Counted from the first letter of the stretch, positions 12,163-23,478 are shown. The stretch: DNA of 64,000 nt from Euphorbia lathyris (GCF_963576675.1 NC_088915.1:82345501-82409500), one strand, 5' to 3'. Notes: generated by a model not told the origin, from the letters alone. Made by a program: numbers and translations.

Positions 12163-12807
12163 TTAATTTGATAAGTCAACTTTGGATACGTGCTTAGAAT
12201 AATGATACATGCTTAGAATAAAAATTAATTATAGGAATAAGGTGAAAAAATATATCCAACATTGACAGTTAATAGTAATTTTACTCTTAACATCTAAAAT
12301 GATGCAATTTTTAATTCTAAAATTGATGGTCAGAATCAATTTTAAGTGTAACATGAAAAGAGATCAATTAATTTGTAAAAATAATTTATTAAACTATTTT
12401 ATTAATATGAATCTTTTCAATTCCATAATATATTTGCATTATTTTATCGTTTATCATTATACAAGTGGAAAAAAATTTAAAAGTATATTGTTTTATGTAA
12501 AAAAATAAAATAAAAATCCAAAATTTGTCTTATTTTTAAAAATGTTAAAAAAATCAAAAATTGTGTTGAATTTAAAAATATAAATCTTTAAATCCTATTA
12601 TAAAATTATAAAAAAAATAAAATCAATTAAAATAAAATCCATATTTAACCCCATTTTTTATGATAATTTATCAGATTTGTTAAGAAAAAAAATTTCGGAA
12701 CAAATTCTTGTCTTTTAATTCTAAAAAGAAAATAAGAAATGGTTGATAAAATTTTGAAACAACTACTTTTAGCAAATAAAAATCAACAAATATCTATGAC
12801 ATAACTT

Positions 12808-13653
12808 CTTCAACTCAGAATACCAGACATCGTTCTTGGTTGAATTAAAGAATGGAAAAAAAAATTGTGCCCTGCTATCATCAAGTAAATGTTGTTCACT
12901 CATGTATTGACACACAACTCTCCATTTCTTCCTCGATGGTGATGTGCTAAAATATTTGAAAAAAGAACATCCTACAAGGAAATAAGTCGGAAGGTTAAAA
13001 TAAAATTATCATGCAATTGGGAAAGAAATGATAGAATTGGATAAAAAAACAATTTATATTAGTGTAAATTGTTTTAACATCCTACAACAGTTTCTCATTA
13101 ATTTATAATATTAAGATTGTTGAATATATGTGAAGCTATTTTGAAATTTGAGATAAAAGATTAATGATTATACTCGCAAGCAGCCAACAATTAGTATATC
13201 TAGAAATTTAAACAACAACTAGAAAAGTTGTGTATATAACACTGACTTGAAACTCAAGCCCTTGCTCTCCATTATGGTCAAGAGAAGAGTTTGTCAATAT
13301 TCACATTGTTTCCAAATAGAGTGATAATTGCATTTTTATTAGTCTCCGATTCAAGCAATATCGAAATTTCCCCAAATATGAGGCTACTTTCAGTACTTAA
13401 AGTATAAAAAACGGTGGAGAATATCTATAACACTTTGAGCCAGCTTTAATACACCATCATATGTGCAAAAGTTTTGTCTTAAGAACAAAGCATCAGTTGT
13501 CACATCAAGTATTATCAGAAATTTCACAAAAGTTATCACAAGAGGATACGAATTTGGAGGAACACCAACGAATGAATCGAGGATATCCTTGAATCATGTA
13601 AAATCCTCTATATTTACTTTACCGACATAATATTTTCCACGAGAGGCATTTAA
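12808..13653 (-). pseudogene. Helicase pseudo-exons X and Y, array unit 7
   Basis: Exon X is at 13247-13653 and exon Y at about 12808-12950. It is a near-identical sister of unit 6. The donor base is mutated as in units 5, 6 and 8, so these four units form a sub-family. Confidence 0.65.
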
Positions 13654-13722
13654 CTAATTAAATATTTGAGTTCAAATCGTGAAATGTAAAGATGACAATT
13701 ATATATATATATATATATATAT

Positions 13723-13873
13723 GGTAAAGGCTATGCTTACTTTGTTTTTGACAAAGTAAGCCTTACTTTGTGTGTTTTTACCATTGGATGAATTTTATAC
13801 TCCATCATCCAATGGTGAAAACACACAAAGTAATGATACTTTGTCAAAAACAAAGTAACCATAGAAGGCACCC
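13723..13873. mobile_element. Hairpin MITE, second copy
   Basis: Appears identical to 12012-12162, exactly one unit (1711 bp) downstream. It was copied along with the unit and is not a second insertion. Confidence 0.85.
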
Positions 13874-14519
13874 TTAATTTGATAAGTCAACTTTGGATAC
13901 GTGCTTAGAATAATGATACATGCTTAGAATAAAAATTAATTATAGGAATAAGGTGAAAAAATATATCCAACATTGACAGTTAATAGCAATTTTACTCTTA
14001 ACATCTAAAATGATGCAATTTTTAATTCTAAAATTGATGGTCAGAATCAATTTTAAGTGTAACATGAAAAGAGATCAATTAATTTGTAAAAATAATTTAT
14101 TAAACTATTTTATTAATATGAATCTTGTCAATTCCATAATATATTTGCATTATTTTATCGTTTATCATTATACAAGTGGAAAAAAACTTAAAAGTATATT
14201 GTTTTATGTAAAAAAATAAAAAAAATTCAAAATTTGTCTTATTTTTAAAAATGTTAAAAAAATCAAAAATTGTGTTGAATTTAAAAATATTAATCTTTAA
14301 ATTCTATTATAAAATTATAAAAAAAATTGAATTAATTGAAATAAAATCCATATTTAACCCCATTTTTTATGATAATTTATCGGATTTGTTAATAAAAAAA
14401 TTTTGGAACAAATTCTTGTCTTTTAATTCTAAAAAGAAAATAAGAAATGGTTGATAAAATTTTGAAGTAACTGCTTTTAGCAAATAAAAATCAACTAATA
14501 TCTATGACATATAACTTCT

Positions 14520-15185
14520 TTAACTCAGAATAACAGACATTGTTCTTGGATGATTTAAAGAATGGAAAAAAAATCATGCCCTGCTATCATCAGGCAAAGA
14601 TTGTTCACTCATGTATTGACACACAACTCTCCATTTCTTTCCCGATGGTGATATGCTAAAATATTTGAAAAAAGAATATCCTACAAGGAAATAAGTCGGA
14701 AGGTTAAAATAAAATTATTATGCAATTGGAAAAGAAATGATAGAATAAGATAAGAAAACAATTTATATTAGTGCAAATTGTTTTAACATCCTACAATAGT
14801 TTCTCATTAATTTATAATATTAAGATTGTTGAATATATGTGAAGTTATTTTGAAATTTGAGATAAAAGATTAATGATTATACTATCAAGCAGCCAACAAC
14901 TAGTATATCTAAAAATTTAACACAACAACTAGAAAAGTTGTGTATATAACACTGACTTGAAACTCAAGCCATTGCTCTCCATTATGGTCAAGACAAAAGT
15001 TTATCAACATTCACATTGTTTCCAAATAGAGTGATAATTGCATTTTTATTAGTCTCCGGTTCAAGCAATATCGAAGTTTCTCCAAATATGAGGCTAGTTT
15101 CAGTACTTAAAATATAAAAAACGGTGGAGAATATCTATAACACTTTGAGCCAGCTTTAGTACATCATTATATGTGCAGAAGTTTT
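14520..15185 (-). pseudogene. Helicase pseudo-exons, array unit 8 (3' part), cut by a transposon
   Basis: Exon Y is at about 14520-14660. Exon X starts at 14957 and is interrupted at 15185 by the element at 15186-20054. It resumes at 20057 and runs to about 20192. About 50 bp of exon X ('tcttaagaacaaagcatc...') are missing at the break. Confidence 0.7.
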
Positions 15186-15232
15186 GGTGTACAACCTTTA
15201 ATTTGTCTCATTAATATATACGAACTTATAGG

Positions 15233-18200
15233 CACTACAAGAAATTTGGTCTTTTATGACGTACAAAAATTGTTATGAAAACATGATTTTTCATCACAAT
15301 ACACAATAGGTGACGAAAATTTGTTGTTACACCAAACGTCATAGTAGGAGCGTGGTATTATGTATATATGATGACTTTTCATTTCGTCATAAATCATTTA
15401 CTTTTATATGACGAAAAAGAAAATGTGTCATTATTCTGTTTTGTTTTAGTGACTTTTATTTTGTCACTATTATTATCAATATTTTGTCACATAAAACTTA
15501 ATTTCGTCATGAATAGTGAATATTTAAATGACGGAATTCAAATTTTGTCAACTTAAATCATAGCTAAAGTGACAAATAAATATAAGTTTGAAAATTTACA
15601 GAGTTTAAATGACATTGTAACTATCACAATTTTTGTCACTTAAGATTAAACTTTGTCATGGAACATAATTATTATACTAATGAAATTCATATTTTGTCAA
15701 CAAATATATAGTTTAAGGTGACAAATATCTATATCAAACCAGAATTACATAATTTTAACGGCATTATAACTGTCAAAGTATTGTCGCTTTAAAATCTCAT
15801 TTGTTGCTGAATAGTATTAATAAGTGACAATTATATGGTCATTAAAGGTCCATCTTAATTAATGATAAAGATAGTCATGTAAAATTATCTTATAATAACA
15901 AAATGCTTAATTGTCATATATTAAATATATATTGTGACATTACAATCTGATATTAAAACAAATAATTTTGTGATAACTTTAATCGAACAACCTTTCTATG
16001 GACATTCTCCACTGTTAGCGTTGCACTATTTGATAAGTTATTGTACTTGATTCTATATATGTACTCGTTCCGGAAAATTACTTCAACTCAAACACCGAGT
16101 CACTTGAGACCTTTTTGCTAAATATCTCCATGCTACTCCCTTTCTTGAATCTCACCATGAATATATGATTAGAGCAAAAATACACCAACCTGCTATTGCA
16201 AAAGATTCAATTCATAATACACATTCAGGAAACATAAAAATCAACATAACTGATAATATTAAATGAAAACAAATATTAGACTTAGGCACAAATAAAGAAA
16301 TTTCATATGAAAATAAACATAAATGGAAAAAATAAAGAAATTCAAGAATACCCGTAATAGGTCCCTAGATCATCTGTTGCCATAGAAATACAATCTCTTG
16401 CCTCCACTCCTAGAAGTTGAGTTTTTGCTTCATGCATCATCATACAATATCTATGCTTTTCCTTACTCGTGATTCATGCAATTGGTAACCTGATTATTGA
16501 AACTTACATCATTGGATTACTTTTAGAAATGCATTTGTAGGACCACAAGGACAAGAATCAAAATGACCCATAACTGAAGGACTATAATGAAACCCTAGCA
16601 ACCAAAACAAAATCACTGAAAAAAACAAACCAGAACACAAGCAAAAATAGCAAGCATAATGGAATCAGAAGGACCTAAACACTAGAAAGAAAACTTAACT
16701 GGAAACTTCTAATCAGTAGTTGAATGAAGAGACGAGCATTCGAGCAAAAACAACAAGCAAAAGGCGCGTAATTTATTAACACCATCAAACCTTCCTCCCA
16801 AACAAACTCTGTACATAGAAAAAGAAAAGCAAAATTAATAAACTACTCATAATTTCTAAGTGATTCAGGAGGTTTTTTTTTAAACCGGTGTATAATAATC
16901 GTCAACGCCCTTATTTGGTGCTGGTTTTGATGGGGATGGTGGAATAATTGTTCAGATCGTGGCCCTCATGTGAAGTGGGTAGTGGATGAGAGATTTTAAG
17001 GAAAACTAGATTAATAACTTTAACAACCTACAAAAAAATATATATTAATATTATTTAGGGATATATTGCAAAAATATCCCTTATCTTTTGCAACAATGAG
17101 CAATTTTACCCTAATGTCTAAAATAGTGCAATTTTACTTCTAATATTGGCAGTCAAGAGTAATTTTACCCCTAATGTTGTTAAATTTGGATCAATTAAAA
17201 ATTTTATATTTTTTATTCAATAATAGAATTGAAGATTAATATTTATAAATTCGGTAAAATATTTGATTTTTTTTGTCCAACTCGTACAAAAGACATTATA
17301 AATTTTTTTTATAAATTAAATTTTTTTCAAGCCTAATCGTATATTTATGATCTGTTACTAACGAGTGATAAAATGACATGCATGTGAAGTGTACATGACA
17401 AGATTCATAACCAAGAAGACAGTTTGATAAATTATTTCTCAAATTGACCCGACTTGCCAACTTTAAGAGTAGGATTGCTCTTGGCTGCAAAAGTTATGGG
17501 TAAAAATTGCACCATTTTAAACGTTATGGATAAAATTGTTCCTGGTTGTAAATGTTAGGGATATTTTTACACCTTATTCCTATTATTTATGTTTTTATTA
17601 ATTTAACTCTTAATAATTTAATCAAGAATAAAAATTAATAATATAATTAATCATTATTATTATTTAGAAAAAATCGACATATAGTTAATGTAAAATTTAA
17701 CAAAAACAATTATTTTACATAACAACATATTATAACATATTAAATTGCTGCGTAAATAAAATAGATTAAATATCTTAATCAAATATTAATCTTCAGACTT
17801 TATTTTATTTCACTATTTTTTATGTTATGTTGGTCAATTTTTTAATCCACGTATTATTTCTTTATTTTTAATTATTTTTCATGTTAATAATTTAATATAC
17901 ATTTGTTGTTATAACAACTTTAAAAAATAAAATGCATAGATACAAATTTAATTTATACAAAAGATAGATTAAAATTATGATATGACGATAACAAATTATC
18001 ATAAGAAGATGTTATATTTGACGATGATATAAAATGATCATAAATTAATATTAAATTATAATAATTTATTTTTTATGACGATATAAAAAGGTCATCAATT
18101 AATATGAAATTATGATAGTTTATCTTTTTGTAACATAAACATTCAAATAAATAACAATATATCAATATTGTCACAATAGAGTAACAAGATATGACCACAT

Positions 18201-18797
18201 TTTTAAAATTATTTTATCATGTATTACAATCGTCATTAAATAATTATCTACAACTATGAAATATTAATTGTCATTTATTACAAATATTTTGTCATTAAAT
18301 TATTATTTTATTCCGATTACTAAAATTTCTTCGAAAATATTATGGTGACTATCATTCATATATCGTTATATAATATCGCAATGTATTACGATATTTAAAT
18401 AATATCACAAAAAATAATAATAAATGACAAAATCTAATTTGTTACCATTTGTTCGAATTAAATTATCCCAAATAAAAAAGTGTCATAAAAACAATTCTTA
18501 CAATGACGAAAAATTTGTCACCAATTATTCTTATTTCGTCATGAAAATATTTTACCTCTATATTTATTCTACTAAATTTTACTTCCAAAACTATAGGTTA
18601 CGATATTCTGCTTATTGTCATAAAATATATTTGTTAGTGACGAATTGATAGAACAATTGAGACGTTCATAAAAATTGTCGTGAGAAAATTAAAAACAGTG
18701 ACGAAATGTAAATTTTGTCATGTTTAATTGATTATTAGTGACGAAATTATATTTGTAGCAAACAAAATCGTCATAAAATGTCATATTTCTTGTAGTG
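15233..18797. mobile_element. Non-autonomous CACTA (En/Spm) element
   Basis: It begins CACTACAAGAAAT and ends ATTTCTTGTAGTG, a 13-bp TIR, flanked by the 3-bp duplication AGG (15230-15232 and 18798-18800). Both ends are dense in short subterminal motifs of the kinds 'gacgaaat', 'tttgtcac' and 'gtcataaaa' in both orientations (15250-15960 and 17940-18780), as expected for TNPA-type binding sites. The middle (16000-17050) has no long frame and I recognise no transposase, so mobility would need a helper. Confidence 0.93.
17058..17580. mobile_element. MULE-type MITE inside the CACTA
   Basis: The left end is GGGATATATTGCAAAAATAT and the right end ATATTTTTACACCTTATTCC, with about 100 bp of inverted similarity. 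A perfect 9-bp duplication TATTATTTA flanks it (17049-17057 and 17581-17589). Its terminal sequence resembles the 'gataaggtggaaaaatatc' block of every array unit, so those units hold a decayed relative. Confidence 0.88.
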
Positions 18798-20056
18798 AGG
18801 TGACCTCCCACTTTGGTGTACAACATGTAAAAATGACCGGTCAAACCGGTCAAATCTGTCATTTCACATTTTTTTCAACTCATTCCTTAAAAAATGTCGG
18901 ACCCACTTATGTTCAATTACCATTATACCCTCTTATCCATCTTTTTCCATTATAATGTATTTCCATCTTCTTCAATTATCAAAACAGGAGCTTCCATAGT
19001 TTCTTTTTCTAATTTTCCATTTCTCTCTCTAACTATTGTTCTCTAGGTTAACTCCTCTCTCTCTCTCTAACTTTAATAATCAAACACAAAAGAAACATTT
19101 AATCAAAACCCAAAAACCTGAAACATGAAATTTTCAATGGCAAGAATTAAAGCTTCCCCATTTCGAAAAACTGAAAGGTTGGTCCGCAGACAATGAAAAA
19201 ATTTGAGAAAAAAGATGGATTTATAAAAACCATTTTTTCACACTTTTTGTATCAGAACCTAAGATTTGATTGCAATCTAGCTAGAGCACCAATTTGATTT
19301 TGTGCTATTTTTTTTTGCGTGATCTTGGGTTTAATTTAGTTAATTTGAATTTAATTCAGTTTTGAATTTGTGTTGATTTTTATACATGCCTATAATCTGG
19401 TTCAGGAAAATGGTTATTGTCTTGGATTATCTTTTACTAACTCCATCAGAGCTTGCCTCCATAGCCTTCACCTACAAAACCTTATCTCAAACCTCTTATA
19501 AATGGGCTGTTTGCAGCCATTTGATATCCTTTTTTTATTCTCTTTTTTTTTAGTATCAATGATCTTATAATCCAGCAGAACACAAAGCCTCAGGCGAGGA
19601 GAGGTAGAACATAAAGCACAATTTTTTTTTGAAGTACGAAAGAGTCTAACTATTAGTTCTAATGGAATTATTGGGTTTTAAGAATCTGAAAAAAAATTAA
19701 GTAATGAGGATGGTGGGTTTTAGAGAGAGAAAGAAATTTGAAGTGAGAGAAAAAATTAAATTTAAATCTATAAAAGGAAGAAGATGAAGAGATGGAGTGG
19801 AGGATACAGGGGGTAAAAGAGAGAAAGGTGAAAAGTTTTTTTTTTTTTAATTTGTAGGTCCCACTTTTACTAATGAATAGAATGAAATTGATGAGGTGGC
19901 GTGTTGACCAGGCGTTGCCCGATCATTTTTACCTGGTGTACACCATAGTGGGAGGTCATCCATAAGGTCGTACATATTAGTGAGACAAAATGAAGGTTGT
20001 ACACCAAAATGTGAAATGGAGCAAATGTTGTACACCATTAATGAAATTTACCCCAA

Positions 20057-20192
20057 AAATTTCACAAAAGTTATCACAAGAGGATACGAATTTGGAGGAA
20101 CACCAACGAATGAATCGAGGATATCCTTGAATCCTGCAAAATCCTCTATATTTACTGTACCGACATAATATTTTCCACGAGAGGCATTTAAT
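20057..20192 (-). pseudogene. Helicase pseudo-exon X, array unit 8 (5' part)
   Basis: Continuation of the exon broken at 15185. It reads the VPPNSYPLVIT region on the minus strand. The acceptor at its upper end is mutated ('taatt' for 'ctaatt'). Confidence 0.7.
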
Positions 20193-20234
20193 TAATTAAA
20201 TATTTGAGTTCAAATCGTGAAATGTAAAGATGAC

Positions 20235-20282
<48 letters not shown>

Positions 20283-20799
20283 CAATCGTACACTTAATTT
20301 GATAAGTAAACTTTGGATACATGCTTAGAATAATGATACATGCTTAGAATAAAAATTTATTATAGGAACAAGGTGGAAAAATATCTCCAACATTGACAGT
20401 TAATAGCAATTTTATTCTTAACATCTAAAATGATGCAGTTTTTAATTCTAACGTTGACGGTCAGAATCAATTTTAAGTGTAACATTAAAAAGAGATCAAT
20501 TAATTTGTGAAAATAATTTATCAAACTATTTTATTAATATGAATCTTCTCATTTCCATTATATATGTGCATTATTTTATCGTTAATTATTATACAAGTTG
20601 AAAAAAAAAACTAAAATTATATTGTTTTATGTAAAAAAAACCAAAAATTGTGTTGAATTTAAAAATATTAATCTTAAATTCTATTATAAAATTACAAAAA
20701 AAAAAACAGAATCAACTAAAATAAAATCCATATTTAACCCATTTTCGCTGATAATTTATCGGATTTGTTGAGAAAAAAAAGATGTAAACCGATTTTGTG

Positions 20800-21504
20800 T
20801 GATGAGGGCATCTCTAGCTCGAGTAGTCAGGGGTCAAGTCACGCGGAGCGTGGATCAGGTCACGCGGAGCGTGGACTCAATGTGTGTGAATGAGGGAGAA
20901 GCCCAACCAAAGAGGACCAGGTTCAGGACCCTATCCACCTCGGAGCATGCGTTAAAACACGCAGAGCATGAAAGTGTGGATCCTTGCGAAGGGGAAAGAC
21001 CAGCTAAGGGCGAGGAAGATCAGGGGGTCGATGCCGCGCAGCATCGAATTCCACACGGGGCGCCAACATAGACACGCAGAGCGTGGAATATAGCACGTAG
21101 AGCGTGTCATATAACACGTGGAGCGTGGATCCTTTTATGAAGACTTCCTTTCCAAGTTATTGAGGAAGGGGACAAGAGCTGTAACATCTTTAATTACTGT
21201 TTTGCCACTATGACCTATTTACAATACCACCACCTCTTTATTTTGTTCCCTAATTATCCCTAGGGCTACTACTTTTAGTTGTAACCCTAGTCTATCCTTT
21301 TGGTCTTTTGTCTTAAATTAGAGGTAGGTAAAAGCCTCTTATTTTGTATTGAAACACAACTTTTATGATTATCAAACTTTGAGCCTCCATTGGAGTTTGG
21401 ATTTATCCAATATTGGGATTACTCATCCTTCAAGTCTAGCTTGAGAAGTTTGTAATCTTTGTCGGTTTGCGATTAAAACCGTCATATCGAATTAATCTGC
21501 ATCA
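20800..21504. mobile_element. Solo LTR
   Basis: 705 bp beginning TGATGAGG and ending GCATCA, flanked by the 5-bp duplication TTGTG (20795-20799 and 21505-21509). It is inserted in array unit 9 at 'ccgatttt|gtgtttg'. No internal region or second LTR is present, so LTR-LTR recombination is the likely origin. The first 330 bp are much more GC-rich than the surroundings and carry six copies of a 13-bp dyad. The frame of about 90 codons across 20799-21071 is a consequence of this GC-rich DNA and has no recognisable domain. Confidence 0.85.
20840..21127. repeat. Six CACGCGGAGCGTG-type dyad motifs
   Basis: Copies start at 20840, 20861, 20958, 21073, 21094 and 21115. Spacing within each cluster is exactly 21 bp. 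The consensus CACGY-RGA-GCGTG is an inverted repeat, consistent with binding sites for a dimeric regulator in the U3 region. Confidence 0.75.
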
Positions 21505-21642
21505 TTGTGTTTGTTTGTTTCCATTTTTTGGAAATAATTTTTGTCTTTTAACTCTAAAAAGAAAATAAAAAGTGTTTGATAAAATTTAGAAACAGCTGCT
21601 TTTAGCAAATAAAAATCAATTAATATCTGCGACATATAAGTG

Positions 21643-21790
21643 CTTTAACTCAGAATACACGACATTGTTCTTGGATTTATTAAACAATTAGACAGATTTT
21701 GCCCAACTATCATCAGGCAAATATTGTTCACTTATGTATTGACACACAACTATCCATTTCTTCCCAATGATGATGTGCCAACATTTTTGT
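21643..21790 (-). pseudogene. Helicase pseudo-exon Y, array unit 9
   Basis: The last readable helicase piece of the array. The matching exon X should lie beyond about 22000 but has been replaced by unrelated sequence. Confidence 0.6.
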
Positions 21791-22012
21791 AAAAGAGAAT
21801 ATCCTACAAGGAAATAAGTCGAAGGTTAAAATAAAATTATCATACCATTGGGAAAACAACTCATTAGTGCAAATTGTTTTAACATCCTATAATAGTTTCT
21901 CATTAATGCATAATATTAAGATTGTTGAATATGTGAAGCTAATTTGAAATTTGAGACAAAAAGATCAATAATTATACTAGAAAGCAGCCAGCAACTAATA
22001 ATTTTCTTTTCT

Positions 22013-22135
22013 TTTTCTAAAGAAATCGTACATATGTTTTTTAAAACCAAATCGCACAAATCTTTTTTTTTTCTTTTTGTAAAGAAATCATACAGATATT
22101 TTTTTAAACCAAATCGTATAAATCTTTATTACGAA
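22013..22135. repeat. Two tandem copies of a ~63-bp AT-rich unit
   Basis: 'taaagaaatcgtacatatg...aaaccaaatcgcacaaatc' is repeated with changes as 'taaagaaatcatacagata...aaaccaaatcgtataaatc'. Function unknown. Confidence 0.75.
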
Positions 22136-22143
22136 TTTTTTTT

Positions 22144-22863
22144 GTCGAATACATTATCAGCTTCCTGAATTTGTCCATAAAAATATATTGACTCTTTAAA
22201 TTTTTTTGTGCCTCACCAGCTCCCTAAACTTTCTTATTTCATATCACCAACTCCCTAAACTTGTTCATAAAAGTAGATTAACTCCCTGAACTTTCCAAGT
22301 GTCTCATAAACTCCTTAAATTTGCTTATTCCGTAATAACTAAATATAAAAATTTATTAAACCTAAATTCTAAAAATACATTTTCATTTATTCGAGATGTA
22401 ATTTTTTCTCTTCTCATACCTTTCAACCTATTATAAGAGTTAGTGTTGTAGGTTTGAGAGATCGGATCGATGATGATCGAGAGTTAGTACAGTAAAGCCT
22501 CTATATAGGAATAACCTCTATTTTGTTATATAAAAACTTGGTCCCAACTTGGTAATAACCTCTATGATCAAACTCTATTTAGTAATAACCTCCCAATTGT
22601 TATAGAAATAGCTCGGTCCGAAGTGTATTCCTATATAGAGGTTTTACTGTATTATGATTTTTGTATTTAGTTGCTATGAAATAAGCAAGTTCAAAAAGAT
22701 CGTGAGACACTTGCAAAGTTTAGGAAGCTAATCTACTCTTATGGGCATGTTTAAGGAGCTAGTGATATGAAATAAGCAAGTTTAAGAGCTGATAAGATAC
22801 TAATAAAGTTCAGGGAGCCAATATACTTTTATGGATAAGTTAAAGTTGGTGATGTATTAGGCC
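22144..22863. mobile_element. Long-TIR element (MULE-type MITE)
   Basis: The left arm 'gtcgaatacattatcagct...tattgactc...catcaccaactcc' pairs with the right arm read backwards ('ggcctaatacatcaccaact...tattggctccc...'), over about 180 bp. The flanks ATTTTTTTT (22135-22143) and ATTTCTTTT (22864-22872) match 8 of 9. It has no coding capacity and contains the Emigrant-like element. Confidence 0.75.
22490..22649. mobile_element. Emigrant/Lemi1-like (pogo, Tc1/mariner) MITE
   Basis: 160 bp starting CAGTAAAGCCTCTATATAGG and ending CCTATATAGAGGTTTTACTG, flanked by TA on both sides (22488-22489 and 22650-22651). The terminal CAGTAAAACCTCTATA and the TA target are hallmarks of the plant pogo-like Emigrant family. 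Confidence 0.9.
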
Positions 22864-23059
22864 ATTTCTTTTAGAAAAAATTAATTATTTAATTAATAGA
22901 TAAATAGTACTTATATCTCAACTTAAGAAAATCTGAGGTACGGGAAGTGAACAACACTAATTACCTTTTTTTTTTTATAGAATTGTCTTATCATCTAATA
23001 AGTTTGTTTGTCTTGTCCTTTGACAAATTTCTTCTTTTATTTTCAGTTCTTGCGTCAAA

Positions 23060-23478
23060 AGTTCTTTTCCATCTATGGCATCATTAAATAATCACTCTAG
23101 AGAATGCATTCTAGCTAAGATGGGAGCTTTTCAAGGAAATCTCAGTCCTCAGCTAGCCGAGGCCATGGCTATCAAAGAAGCTTTAAGTTGGATTAAGATG
23201 CATCGTCCTAGTGAGAAAATTCAAATTCAGTCGGATTGTCTCGTCATAGTCAAGGGAATTCAAATTGGTTTAGAAGGTCCTTCGTATTTAGTTGAAATTA
23301 TTTCCGATTGTATTCATTTATTATGAGATTTAGAGATGTGCTCAATCTCCTTTATTAAGCGTTCAACGAATTTGGCTGCCCATGCTATAGCAAAACCGGT
23401 CAATTCTGTGTCTGTTCGTAGTGAGTGGGCATGTCCACCATCTTTTCTTAGCAATATTCTTTTATCTGACTTAAGTTA
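23060..23478 (+). pseudogene. RNase H-like C-terminal remnant of a plant LINE-type reverse transcriptase
   Basis: Reads ILAKMGAFQGNLSPQLAEAMA, IKEALSWI and IQSDCLVIVKG up to HLL, then a TGA stop at 23324, then in the same frame DLEMCSISFIKRSTNLAAHAIAK and a final stop at 23476. This is the RVT_3-type RNase H fold: acidic residue and 'LAEAMAIKEAL', 'SDCLVIV', then the 'R..N..AH..A' tail. Such domains end many plant L1 elements and also occur as stand-alone genes. A poly(A) run follows at 23499-23509, with AATAAAG at 23479, which supports a 5'-truncated retrotransposed copy. The upstream intron-like 'tttattttcag' at 23035-23045 argues for a processed host-gene fragment, so origin is open. Confidence 0.75.

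Larger units (their letters stand above)
15186..20054. mobile_element. Long-TIR (MULE-type) element, left end truncated, host to a CACTA
   Basis: With the CACTA at 15233-18797 removed, the left arm reads 'ggtgtacaacctttaattt...acgaacttataggtgacctcccactttggtgtaca'. The right arm (about 19870-20054) carries the reverse complement with few changes ('tggtgtacaccatagtgggaggtcatcc...aaggttgtacacca'). The right arm continues about 48 bp further, to 'aaatttacccc', than the left. The left terminus is therefore deleted, together with about 50 bp of flank, and no target duplication survives. The interior (18860-19860) has a CT-rich leader near 19060 but no long frame. Superfamily is assigned by TIR style only. 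Confidence 0.75.
1..21997. repeat. Tandem array of helicase-derived units (about nine units, 0.7-1.7 kb each)
   Basis: The same block order recurs: an (AT)n tract, a 'cttaatttgatgag' block, a 'gataaggtggaaaaatat' block resembling a MULE-MITE terminus, an A-rich stretch, helicase exon Y (antisense), an intron-like spacer, helicase exon X (antisense), then the next (AT)n. The marker 'acgaatttggagg' lies near 1409, 6009, 7580, 8670, 10260, 11830, 13549 and 20085. Units begin near 63, 5456, 6179, 7641, 8878, 10462, 12012, 13723 and 20281. Insertions at 1617-5407, 15186-20054 and 20800-21504 break it up. The left edge runs off the window. The right edge is near 21997, where similarity stops at 'cagccagcaacta'. 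Confidence 0.85.

Noticed and set aside
9009..14454. Recurring 60-96 codon Lys/Ile/Asn-rich plus-strand frames, one per unit
   Set aside because: They recur because the unit recurs; composition mirrors AT-rich DNA and lengths differ by drift.
20799..21071. 90-codon GC-rich frame
   Set aside because: Lies within the solo LTR and spans its dyad repeats; no domain.
1..21997. Centromeric satellite
   Set aside because: Units are long, few, unequal in length and contain exon remnants with splice sites, unlike a homogeneous satellite.
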